A stretch of 64,000 nucleotides of DNA from Amyelois transitella (lineage: Eukaryota > Arthropoda > Insecta > Lepidoptera > Pyralidae). Location: the NCBI RefSeq assembly GCF_032362555.1, contig NC_083527.1, positions 6,014,001 through 6,078,000 on the forward strand. The letters run 5' to 3'. Positions 1-17,700 of the stretch are shown one piece after another. Each line of letters opens with the position of its first letter. Position 1 is the stretch's first letter. The notes below the pieces were generated by a model that saw nothing but the letters and a program-made list of their open reading frames with translations, ran no database searches and had not been told where the DNA came from. The position numbers and the translations under genes were made by a program.

Positions 1-2
1 AA

Positions 3-344
3 TATGATCATGTCTCCTCTTTTCGTTCTCAGCTTGGTTGGCTGCCTATTCCTTTTCGTCGCAAAGCTAGAATCCTTTCCATGCTGTATACTATTCTCAA
101 CGACCCTTTCGCTCCAGATTATCTTAAATCGAAGTTCCCACTTTTAAGCGTTACCCACGCTCGATCCCTTCGCTCTTCTGATAACCTTCTTCTGGCCACT
201 CCTGCCCACCGCTTTGGATTCATGTCGAATTCATTCCAGGTACAAGCCATTCGACTGTGGAATTCCCTTCCTGAATCTATTCGGAAAGCGCCTAATAGAT
301 TTGCATTCAGGGAGCAAGTCCATAAACATCTTTTTGACCAGTAG
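3..344 (+). pseudogene. LINE reverse transcriptase C-terminus (jockey/CR1-like), truncated
   Basis: An open frame runs from the window edge to a TAG stop and encodes the last ~113 residues of a non-LTR retrotransposon ORF2. Visible marks are LGWLPIPFRRK, the RSSDNLLLATP segment and the FQVQAIRLWNSLP motif seen at the end of jockey/CR1-type proteins. It is followed to about 645 by an AT-rich 3' tail with 'gcattaagtcc' and (AAAT)n, like the tails at 20860, 43740 and 51541. It lies 3' of the last visible IARS2 exon, probably inside an intron, on the opposite strand. The 5' part is outside the window, so whether the element is complete cannot be judged. Confidence 0.75.
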
Positions 345-755
345 TATTATTTTTTTTTAAACTCTACACAATCATCCAACTTATGTAGTAAATGTATGTT
401 TATTTATATACTGTATATATTTCTCGTCAAACTTATATATGTAAACTATATTATATGTAAGTATATAAGGCATTCTATTATTCATATTTTTCTTATTATT
501 ATTATATATATTTTTTTACACTCATTGCACCACCCGTACGTCCATCTCAGTTTGGTCCAAAGGTTCGACTGGCAGAGAATGCCTTGTGGCATTAAGTCCA
601 CCTGTTGTACATTTTCGTGCATAAAGTTTAAATAAATAAATAAATGTTGGTTTTACCAGCCCCACACATTTTGTTTGTTCCACGCAATATAAACTGTTTT
701 ACCGACACAGTATGTTGTTTTATCGACAACACAGTTCTGTTTTATCGACACCAAC

Positions 756-5313
<4,558 letters not shown>

Positions 5314-5748
5314 TTTTAGGTTATTTTGTTATTATGACATTTGCCGATGTACTTTTTTGTTTTCATTTTGCTTTACTCAGAAACGGGCTAAGGTCCCCAA
5401 ATCATACTGCCATATGGATAACTGATGCAGAAAATGGAAATGTGTCAATTGACACTGTCAAAGTTATTATCAAAAGTGTCCTGTCCATATCCTAAAGTCA
5501 AAATTCCACAACAACTCGTAGCTCTCGTCAAAGATATTGGACGATAAAATAGGATTCTCTTTAAGATATTTTACATTGGATTCTAATTGAAAAACTATAC
5601 AGGTTCGGTTGTCTTTCTCTGTTACCAATATTTTTAAAGTGTTTACTTAAAGTCTATAACCATATCTAGTATTTGCCAATAAGTATACCTACTTCGCATC
5701 TTGTTACAATTTTTTAATAATACAGTTGTTTTTAATGTACCTGCAGAG
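5314..5748. promoter_or_regulatory. Shared divergent promoter region, IARS2 / VPS35
   Basis: 435 bp separate the two start codons, which face away from each other. No TATA box stands out. 'cctgcag' directly before the VPS35 ATG looks like a splice acceptor, so VPS35 may have an untranslated first exon inside this interval. Promoter function is inferred from layout only. Confidence 0.5.
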
Positions 5749-8700
5749 ATGACAAACCAGGCATCTCCTGTGGAGGAGCAGGAGAAGCTTCTGGAAGAAG
5801 CTTTGAATGTTGTTAAGGTCCAGGTAAGTCCGGTGATAGCTATTAATTGCTGGGTATGTTCCCTTTCCCAGTGGGCGTCGCTTCACTCTTCGTTTACACT
5901 GGATCTTAAGTCCATATTATTTGTTACAAAAATAATTCTCTATTAAATTAAATGTAGGTAAGGCCATGTCTGCAATGATGGAATTGAGATTCAAATAATG
6001 GCAGGTAGGTAGCTAGCCTAGCTATGGATTTCGTAAAAGGCGACTAAGGGATAGGCTTATAAACTTGGGATTCTTCTTTTAGGCGATGGGCGAGCAACCT
6101 GTCACTATTTCAATCTCAATTCTATCATAAAGCCAAACAGCTAAACGTGACCAATCCGTTTTTTAAGACTGTTGGCTCTGTCTACCCCGCAAGGGATATT
6201 AACGTGTTTATGAAGACTGTAATGGTAGATGTAAGAAAGTAAATAAATAAATAAATATGTATGTATGTATGTAGGTAGCTAGCCCATCACTTACAAGTAG
6301 AAGAAGAAGAATATTAGTAAGTTTGTATGTAAGAACACACATTTATTTATTTTCAAACCAATCTTATCCTTCTTTCTCTTTATTTCTTGTCTCTTTTTGG
6401 TATATTTTTTAATTTAGTGCCTCTCATATGTTACAGGCGTTCCAAATGAAGAGATGTCTGGACAAGTCCAAGCTGATGGACGCGTTGAAGCACGCTTCAA
6501 CAATGCTCGGAGAACTCAGGACTTCTCTGCTCTCTCCGAAAAGCTACTACGAACTTTGTATCCTTTTCATTATTTTTGTTGATAGTCACACTGCAGGCTA
6601 CTGCACATTATTTGACCGGGTTTTATGAATGAATGAATGATTGAATGATTTATTATGCATTGAATGAGTCATAATTGTTACATTTGTTTTAAGCACTTAA
6701 CATTCAGCCGCAATTGGCATGCGAAAATATAGTCTTATGAATTAACATTATCAAATAAATTAATCAATACAATAAATTATTATATAAGTCAGACAATTAC
6801 ATGATATACTCATTTCAGTCAGTCATTATTATAATTTACAGTCAATAATTATTGTAATTTTCTTATGTCAATTTACTCGTCAAAAAGTCCTGAATTGAGT
6901 AAAAACACTTATCTCTCAATAGGTTAAGTAGTTGAGTTTTAAATGGTTTCAAGTCCAGTATTTTAAGATTATTATGGTAGTTTATTGAAAAATCTAATAC
7001 AACTACAATAACTATTTTTTAAAAAGTATTTGGTTTTTAATGTGATGTTGAAATTCTTCACAATCAAAAGCTATCTTCTATCCTCTGGTCAGTTGGCGAC
7101 CTTTATAAGGCCGCCCATAAATTCTAGAGTCAAACTCCTGGAGTTTACATTTCAAATGTTGTCTCATTCTATAATAGAGCCAAACAGCTGAACATGGCCT
7201 GTCAGTCTTTTCAAGACTGTTGGCTCTGTCTACCCCGCAAGGGATATAGACGTGACTATATGTATGTATATATCTCGTTCTAACTTATTGTGTAAGGTAA
7301 GACACGTCATGCAATGTAAAAATTCTTTCTACGAATTACTAATTTATACCATTTGTGGCCGTTTCATTGTTGGTTCATGGTCAATGTTACAGTAACAAGT
7401 ATTTAATATTCCTCAACATACTCCCAGACATGGCAATAACAGATGAGCTGAGACACCTGGAGCTGTACCTCCTGGAGGAGTTCCAGAAGGGTCGGAAGGT
7501 GGCTGATCTGTACGAGTTGGTGCAGTACGCTGGAAACATAGTGCCGAGGCTGTACCTGCTCATCACCGTGGGCCTTGTCTACATCAAGACCAGCACCAAT
7601 CTCCGGAGAGATCTGCTTAAGGTATAATATGGGGGGCACGGCAGTGCTCCCGCCAAGTCGAGCGCGAATCAGACATTGCCGTATCATCCTTTACTGGAAC
7701 TATTTCGCCGTATTTTCAGGCCCCTTTTTGAGATATATCTCTGTATATGACCAGAATGCTGAAATTTTCAGCCATCCTGTAGGATATAATTATTTACTGG
7801 TAAATGTGAGTTGGCCGTTGACTTTTACTCTCAGCGGCCAACTCACTATGTATAAATTATGTTAAATCACAGTAAGGAATGTTAGACTTGGCATGACTTT
7901 GTCTAGATTTAATTAGTTTTTAGAGATAATTTAGTGATGGAGTTGCCTGCTCCATCGAGACTTGTACTGTGGCGGGAGCGATATTTCGGGCTTATGCCCC
8001 AATCCGTGAAATCTTTATTTGCGCAATTTAGATTCTTCGTTGTTTGTTTGATTCCTCGTTGACCTCCGGTGTCACAGACAAGCGTACTACCGCTGCGCCA
8101 CAGAGGGCGTCAAAATATATAATATTTATCAATTATCAAATTGAATTACCATATATATACAGGGTGACTTTTAATTCAACTGCATAAATTTAACTGTTAA
8201 ATGTACTCATCTAAAGGATATTTAAAAACGTTAAAAGAAAAATATCGGTTCATATTTCAGAAAGTACGAAAAAAAATAAAAGTATCAAAATCCACGATCC
8301 TAAATACGTAATATCACCCCGGCCTGCGGAAAAGCGACGCGTAAGATTCAGAGGTCAACGACACAATTCATTCAGCTGAGCGATCTCGACAACTCTGTAC
8401 TTTACTTGATCTTGATACTAGAAAAATAATGAATTTACAGACATTTATTTACATGTTTAGTTTTAATTTCTTTTTGTAGTATTGGTCTTTAATAAAGCGT
8501 GTGACGTAGTTTTTGAGGATTTTTTAGATGTGAAAATGATGACGTTTAATTTAAATAAAAATAGGCTCAAACGGCTCAGAAACATGGGTATAGTCTATGT
8601 TTAAAAGGATGCAGTTGTTTTAAATGTCACCCTGTATATATTTATGAAATTTGAACAGGACCTGGTGGAGATGTGCCGCGGGGTTCAGCACCCGCTGCGG

Positions 8701-11700
8701 GGGCTGTTCCTCAGGAACTACCTGCTGCAGTGCACCAGGAACATCCTGCCCGACACCGCCGAGGCGGAGAACGAGAATGAGGGGACGGTGAGTTGTTGCC
8801 GTGTGGTTTACAACAGTTGTCTTAACTTCATGTTCCGTATGGTTACCGGCACCAAATAAATGGTTGTTTACCGGAACTAAATAAAAAAGAGTAGGACCAC
8901 TCCATTTATTTTGCTATGGATGTCGTGAAAGGCGACTAAGGGTAAGGCTTGTAAACTTGGGATTCTTGTTTTAGGCGACGGGCTAGCGACCTGCCATTGT
9001 ATAAATGTCATCTATCATTATGTTGAAGCTGAACGTGGCCTATAAGTCTTTTCAAGACTGTTGGCTCTGTCTACCCTGTAAGGGATATAAACGTGATAAT
9101 ATGTATGTATGTATGTAAACTTCATAAAGATTAACGCTTTTATAAGTTACACGGGAAATCATCACATCCGCTTAAAGCCTCTCATCGCTCATAACAGATA
9201 CAAATAGCAGAAAAAAAGACAATCACTTTTGTAATTAAAGAAAATCGCCTCCAATCGATATCCCCCTTTTTTCAAGTCGGTTAAATTTCTAAAACCTAAG
9301 TAACAAACATTGTTCTGAAAACCGCATTAAATTCGGTTCGACGAAACGCGAGATAACCTCGGACAAACATACCTACCTGTACCTACATACATACAAACAT
9401 ACATACAAGTGAAATTTGAGAACCACCTTTCTTTTTCAAAGGCGGTAAAAAAGTTAATTGTATGCAATTATTTTTAGGTGCGCGACGCCATCGATTTCGT
9501 CCTCATGAATTTCGCTGAGATGAACAAGCTCTGGGTGAGGATGCAGCATCAGGGTCACTCCAGGTAATATGATGGAAAACATATTGACGGCCTCTGTGGC
9601 GCAGCGGTAATACGCTTGTCTGTGACACCGGAGGTCCCGGGTTCGAAACGCGGTCAGGGCATGATGAGAAAAGAACTTTTTCTGATTTGCCTGGGTCTTG
9701 GATGTTTATCTATATATAAGTAATTATTATAAAATATTAAGTATCGTTGAGTAAGTATCTCGTAACACAAGTCTCGAACTTACTTCGTGGCTAACTGGAT
9801 CTGTGTAATTTTTCCCGTTTATATTTATTTCCTGCCTACCCCTCCGGGAAGGAGGCGTGATTTTATGTATGTATGTATGTATTTATTATATTATAAAATA
9901 TAGTATTGTTCAATTAGTACGAGTACTTCGAGGCTAACTCGATCCGTATAAGTTTCCCCTTTTATATTTATTTATTTATACCAACACGAACACTAAACCG
10001 ATAACGATAAACTTTTGTACATAGGGACAAAGAGCGTCGCGAACGCGAACGTTCCGAACTACGCATCCTGGTTGGCACCAACTTGGTACGCCTTTCCCAG
10101 CTGGAGAGCGTGACGGTGGAGCATTACAGGAAGCTGGTGCTGCCGGGGATCCTGGAGCAGGTGGTCAGCTGCAGGGACGCCATCGCCCAGGAGTATCTCA
10201 TGGAGTGCATCATTCAGGTAATTTCGATGTTAAGATGATGAGAAAACTTAGTGTATTTTTTTTTTACTAATATACTAGCTGTCGTGGCAAATGTTGTTTT
10301 GCCATATTAAATTTTTAAGTAATTTCTAGTTAAAAAAAAAATGTTAAGGGTTATCACTAAGGGGTATGAATAATAGATGTTGGCCGATTCTCAGACCTTC
10401 TCAATATGCTCACAAAATTTCATGAGAATCGGTCAAGCCAAACGTTGTTTTGCCATATAAATAATTTTTAGTAAAAAAAAATGTTAAGGGTGGACAAACC
10501 TTAACACTTAGGGGTATGAAAAATAGATGTTAGCCGATTCTTAGACCTACTGAATATGCATGCAAAATTTGGTTAAAATCGGTAAAGCCGTTTCGGAGGA
10601 GTACGGACACGAACATTGTGACACGAGAATTTTATACAGGGTGACTTTTAATTCAACTGCATAAATTTAACTGTTAAGTGTACTCATCTAAAGGATATTT
10701 AAAAACGTTAAAAGCAAAATATCGGTTCATATTTCAGAAAGTACGAAAAAAAATAAAAGTATCAAAATCCACGATCCTAAATACGTAATATCACCCCGGC
10801 CTGCGGAAAAGCGACGCGTAAGATTCAGAGGTCAACGACACAATTCATTCAGCTGAGCGATCTCGACAACTCTGTACTTTACTTGATCTTGATACTAGAA
10901 AAATAATTAATTTACAGACATTTATTTACATGTTTAGTTTTAATTTCTTTTTGTAGTATTGGTATTTAATAAAGCGTGTGGCGTAGTTTTTGAGGGTTTT
11001 TCAAATGTGAAAATGATGACGTTTAATTTAAATAAAAATAGGCTCAAACGGCTCAGAAGCATGGGTATAGCCTATGTTTAAAAGGATGCAGTTGTTTTAA
11101 ATGTCACCCTGTATACATATAAGATGTACACACAAAACATCGAGACTGATAAAATCACAAGAAACAAAATTACATAGGTTCTGCTTATTTCAAATGAAAT
11201 CTCTTCCAGGAGACCCGAGATAGGAGACATGATGAAAAGGGTGACAGGCGTGTAATATACAATGTAATTTACATACATACATATGGTCACGTCTATGTCC
11301 TCTGCGGGGTAGACAGAACCAAAAGTCTTGAAGAGACTGAATGGCTTTTGGCTATTTGGCTTAATGATAGAATTGAGATTCGAATAGTGACAGGAAAGAT
11401 TAATCCCAAGTTTATAAGCCCATCCCTTAGTCAACTTTTACACCATCCATGGGAATTAAATGCAATGGTCTTATTCTTCTTTTTTATTGGTGGTTAAAAT
11501 TGTATTCAATTGTACCTATTCAATGCATATAATTTACTTGTCACTAATGTATTAAGATATTTTATGTCGTAAAACTGTATTGAGTGCCAATAAATAAATA
11601 AATAAAACACATTTATAAAAAAAAGGAAACTACTGTTAATACTATTTATACTATTTATATATTATATGGAATATGGATATTTAATTGAATTAATTGTTTC

Positions 11701-14700
11701 CAGGTGTTCCCAGACGAGTTTCACTTGGCCAACTTGCAGCCGTTCTTGAAGTCCTGCGCTGAACTACAGCCCGGGGTCAACATTAAGAATATTATCATTG
11801 CACTGATCGAGAGACTTGCTGCTTATAGCCAGGTATGTATTATTCATTCATTCATTCGTATAATTTAGAGTAGACAGCCATATATTATTCATTCATTCAT
11901 TTGTATAATAGGCTATTACACTCTTTTTTGAAAACTGTTTTAAATCAATCCTGAGACTGTGTTATACCTATAGAATTTTTATTAAAATTTTTTGAAGCCG
12001 AAAAGTGCTCTAAAAACGATTTATTATTTATGATTTTGTATTTTCGCGCGAAAACGCCATCCGCCATGCTGTTTTGACTCGTGACGTCATACTTTTAGTA
12101 AACAATACGGCTCTACGTAAGACTAAAGTAAAAAGATTTTTGTAATCATGAATTACAATACATATTGTTGGTGTCTTGTTCCTGAATGCAAGAATACAAG
12201 TATAAAAACACCAGAAAAATTGTGGATTCCACTGCCAAGTGATATTAAAATGAGAAACCATCAACGTATTAATCCTCGGTAGATTTATATTGTCTGCTTT
12301 CACAAAACCGTCTTCCATGATTCTATTAAATTATTAAAGAGTAAAAACCCAAAAACGTGATAGAAATTTTAAAATTTCAAAATAAACAAAGCCTGACATC
12401 ATCAATATGTTTTCGATTCGATATTTGTTTACTAAAAGTATGACGTCACGTCAGTACCCAACATGGCGGATAGCGTTTTCGACTTTTGAAGAACAGATAA
12501 AAAAAGAGGATTTTTTAAATTGAATTATAAAATCCATATTGCACTTTTATGAATAATGATCGATGTTTTTCTTTTATTTTTTACAAAATCTATAAGATAC
12601 GTGCATTTTTATATTTTTTTTTACATGGTGTAAAATAGCCTATTTAGAGTAGACAGAGCTAGCAGTCTCGAAAGACTGATTGGCCACGTTCAGCTGTTTG
12701 GCTTAATGATAGAATTGAGATTCAAATAGTGACATGTTGCTAGAACATCGCCTAATAGAAGAATCCCACGTTTATAAGCCTATCCCTAAGTCCCCTTTTA
12801 CGACATTAATTGGAAAGAGATGGAGTGGTCCTATTCTTTTTTATATCGGTTCCAGGAACCATATGGAAAATATTCGTATTATATTATTACGTTGGTACAT
12901 GCGAAAGTTTGTTGTCAGTATGGATGTTCGTTACTCTTTCGCGCAAAAACTACTGAACCGATTACGATGAAATTTGGTATAGGTAGCTGAAGACCCAGAA
13001 TTACATACAGGCTTCTTTTAAGCCCGGAGTTCCCGCGGGATTGATAGGGTTTCCATGCGGACGAAGTCGCGGGCGGCCTCTAGTGATCATAAAAATGGCA
13101 GTCTAGTGGATTGTTAGTTTAAATACTAACTGATGGTCTTTGAGGAAAAACATCGTGAGGAAACCTGCACATTCAGGCAACTGGATGTGTAACCATGGAT
13201 CCAATACGGGTCAGGTTCATATTTATTTCTGTTTCAATAAGACGGCCTCTGTGGCGCAGCGGTAGTGCGCTTGTCTGTGACACCGGAGGTCCCAAGTTCG
13301 AATCCCGGTCAGGGCATGATGAGAAACGAACTTTCTCCGATTGGCCTGGGTCTTGGATGTTTATCTATTTAAGTATTTATTACAAAATATAGTATCGTTG
13401 AGTTAGTATCTCGTAACACAAGTCTCGAACTTACTTCGAGGCTAACTCGATCTGTGTGTAATTTGTCCCGCATATATTTATTTATTTTATTTATTTCAGA
13501 GGAACGAAGGTACAATCAACTTGAACGTAGTGACGGAGGACGGCCAAGAACAGGAGGTTCAATTGTTCGAGGTCTTCTCGGACCAAGTAGCCGCTATTAC
13601 TCAGGTAAGTTGAATTCTATATAGGGTGAAACAGATTTTATGACACCGAATTAATTTTCGGATATATCAATTGAGAATTTAATGGGAATTGCCGTGTGGT
13701 TCACGGCACCAATAAAAAAATAGAATAGGACCACTCCATCTCTTACCCATGGATGTCGTGAAAGGCGACTAAGGGATAGGCTTACAAACTTGGGATTCTT
13801 CTTTTATGAAAACTTGGGTGAACCGATGCATTACGGGCCGACCCATTGTAGCCAAATTATAAATGTTTTATTTTTATTATTAAAACTAGCTTTCCGCCCG
13901 CGGCTTCGCCCACATGTAATTCGGTTATATATAGCGTTTTTTAATGATCTCGACAGGGCTTTTTCTTCCACAGGCTGAAATCTTGTTACAACTGGAATTA
14001 AATATAGCCTGTGTTACTCAGGGATGATGTAGCTTTCTAATGGTGAATGTTTGAAATCGATTCAGTAGTTTCGAAGTTTATCGATTACATGTGTAAACAA
14101 ACATATAAAAAAATAGATTGTTCCTCTTTATAATATTAGTATACATACAAATCTATATAGAAAAAGTAAAGCGAGACAAAATCATCGTCTCAAAAGAAAA
14201 AAAAAACAGGATTTATAGGACGAAGAGGCCTTACAGGATTTCCTTGTAAACAATATTTTTAGTTTTTTTATTATTTACTCTCCCTTCCGTTCCACCCAGA
14301 GCGGGAGAAGAGGTCATTTGATGATTTCCCATCCTTAAAAAAAAAAGACTTTATATGACTAAAACCCACCTCGTTCCTTCAGTTGCCCTTTGCGTTCCGG
14401 GGCCACGGTATCTCGTTAGAACTTTCCCGCAGCCCCGGCTCAGTTTATCCCGTTTCCCCCCCTTGGGGGTTGACATTTCAAAAATCCCTTCTTAGTGCTC
14501 ACTTATGTTACTAAAGGAACCTCTGTTCAAAATCCCAGACTCCTATACCGACCGGTTTCGGCTGTGCGTTAATAAATCAGTCACCCAATCGCACCCCCTA
14601 AATCACGATTGGAGGGTAGTTTGAAAAAACTTATAATGTCAAACATATTTACTTGCCTATGTACGTGTTCATGCCAAGTTTCAAGTTTATAAACCCAAGG

Positions 14701-17700
14701 AATAAGATTTTTCATAGAAACGTTTTTACCCCTTTTCCCCCCCTTGGGGGTTGAATTTCCAAAAATCCTTTCTTAGTGCTCCCCTACATATCCCAAGGAA
14801 CCTACATTCCAAATTTCAGCTGTCTACGACCAGTAGTTTCGACTGTGCGTTGTCTGTCAGTCAGTCACTCAGTAACGGAAGAGTTTTATATATATAGATT
14901 GTTTAATACTAACATAGCCAGTAAGTACAATTGTTACTTACTCTATGGATTGCAAAATAAATTAAATTAAATGAAATAAAGAATTTATTTAGAAAGAATT
15001 AGTAAAGAATTTAGGCGACGGGCTAGCAACCTGTCACTACTTGAATCTCAATTCAATCATCAAGCCGTACAGCTGAACGTGGCCTTTCAGTGTTTCCGAG
15101 TCGGCTCTGTCTACCCCGCAAGTGATATATACTATAGTGTGTGTATGTATGCAAACAGAGCCGCGCGGACATGCCCCAGGAGGACATGCTGAGCCTGCAG
15201 CTGGCGCTGCTGCGGCTGTCGCAGCGCGTGCACCCCGGCCAGCTGGGCTACGTGGACCGCGTGCTTGCGCACACGCACAACATCTGCCAGGACATACACA
15301 ACACCAGGTGATTTTTGTTTTTTTTTTTTTAATTATTTTCAAAATTGGATACCTACAAGGTGTCACTTATTGACGTCACATCACTTAAATCTTATTATAA
15401 TATACTTATGACGTAACCGTAAATTAGCGTATTACAAGATGGCCGCCGCCACGTTAATGTTTTTCTTTGTGTAACTGATGTCTTTTTTGACGAAGCGTGT
15501 TGCTGTTGGCATTTGACGAAATATATTGTCGTTATCTTTTATTTTTAATAAAATTATTTTTGAACCGTGCCTGTGGTGGTATTATTTTCGTGTGTTTTCG
15601 GGAACCACATTCCCAATAGAATATTATTTTTTTTCTATTGGTGCCGGAAACCACTCCGTCTCGATCTCATGGATGTTATAAAAGGCGACTAAGGGATAGG
15701 CTTATAAACTTAGGATTCTTCTTTTAGGCGATAAGCTAGCAAACTTTCACTATTTGAATCTCAATTCTATCATTAAACCAAACAGCTGAGCGTGGACTAT
15801 CATTATTTTCATGACTGTCTGCTCTGTCTACCCCGCAGGGGATATAGACGTAACTATATGTATATACCCATTTTTCAATAATAAACTTAATATTAGTTTA
15901 ATTGTGGAAAAAAAAATTGTTATCATTCCGTTATTTTTCTATATCTGCTTTGTGTTGTTTTGTATGTTTTCTCTTATGGTGCAATAAAGAGTTTTATCTA
16001 TCCATCTATCTATCTATCTATTTTTTTGTCCACAGCGGCAAAACCCACTTGGAACACAACACGCCCGTCTTCAAAGAGCTGATGAAGATATTGAAGTTGC
16101 CAGCCGACCACTACAAGAACATGCTGACTCTAATACAACTGGAGCATTACACCCCCCTCATCTGTCACCTGAGTCACGGCGGCCGCGTGACGCTCGCCGT
16201 GCATCTCTGCGGCCGCGTGTTAGACCAGGCCGACTTCATATCTACACCGCAACACGTGAGTCGCACGCTCGCCGTCTCACAGGGGTGGACAGAGACTGTG
16301 TCTGTAGCGTTACACCCCCCCTGATCTGTCACTGTGCATCTCTGCGGCCGCGTGTTGGACCAGGCCGACTTCATATCTACACCGCAACACGTGAGTCGCA
16401 CGCTCGCCGTCTCACAGGGGCGGACAGAGACTGTGTCTGTAGCGTTACACCCCCCCTGATCTGTCACCTGAGTCACGGCCGCGTGTTGGACCAGGCCGAC
16501 TTCATATCTACACCGCAACACGTGAGTCGCACGCTCGCTGTCTCACAGGGGCGGACAGAGACTGTGTCTGTAGCGTTACACCCCCCCTGATCTGTCACCT
16601 GAGTCACGGCCGCGTGTTGGACCAGGCCGACTTCATATCTACACCGCAACACGTGAGTGGCACGCTCGCTATGTCACAGGGGTGGACAGAGACTGTGTCT
16701 GGAGCGTTACTCGCCTCTGATCTGGCATCGGGTTGGACCAGCCCGAGTGTATATCTACACCACAACAGTCGCGTTCTAATTTATTTACATTCATACATAC
16801 AATCACGTTTTTATCCCAGGGCAGACAGAGCCGACAGTCTCTAAAAGACTGATGAGCCACTTGAAGCTGTTTAGCTTAATGATAGAATTTAGATTCAAAT
16901 AGTAACATGTTTATAAGCCTACCCCTTAGTCGCCTTTTACGACATCCACTAGAAAGAGATGGAGTGATCCTATAATTTTCCTATTGGTGCTGGGAACCTA
17001 TTTACCAGTCAACCTAAGTGTCGTTGAGTCAGTATCTCGTAACACAAGTCCCGAACTCACTTCGAGGTTAACTCATTCCTTGTAATTTGTATTTATACAT
17101 ACATACATAAAAACACGCCTCTTTCACGGAGGGGTGGGCAGAGACTACCTCTTTCCACTTGCCACGATCTCTGCACACTTCCTTCGCTTCATCCACATTC
17201 ATAACTCTCTTCATGCAAGCTCGGTGGTTTCGGGTACTTTTGACCTGACCCTTTACCAGGACGACATTTGTAGTTATATATTTTTTAAAAAATGATGACC
17301 ATATTTGGTATCCAGGTGGAAGCGGTCCTGGGCATGCTGGACGTGCTGGTGAAGGACCAGCCCGACCAGCCTCCAGCTGATGAGGACCCGGAAGACTTCA
17401 TGGAGGAGCAGGGCTTGCTGGCTAGGTGAGATAGCGAAATACATACATACATACATATGGTCACGTCTATATCCCTTGCGAGTTAGACAGAACTTCATGG
17501 AGGAACAGGGCTTGCTGGCTAGGTGAGATAGCAAAATACATACATACATACATATGGTCACGTCTATATCCCTTGCGAGTTAGACAGAACTTCATGGGGG
17601 AACAGGGCTTGTTGGCTAGGTGAGATAGCAAAATACATACATACATACACATAATCACATCTATAACCTTGCGAGTTAGACAGAACTTCATGGGGGAACA

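Noticed and set aside
9587-9665. tRNA gene
   Set aside because: The A and B boxes belong to a SINE head; the sequence lacks a complete cloverleaf and recurs with the same body elsewhere (13241, 31630, 53905).
11078-11434. 118-codon minus-strand frame
   Set aside because: Spans the end of a MITE and a SINE, with no family similarity.
15037-15373. Ala/Gly/Arg-rich frames on both strands of the GC-rich stretch
   Set aside because: Shadows of VPS35 exon 9, whose GC-rich codons leave other frames open.
16174-16590. Repetitive plus/minus frames over the exon 10 array
   Set aside because: Created by tandem copies of coding sequence; frames are short and disagree between copies.
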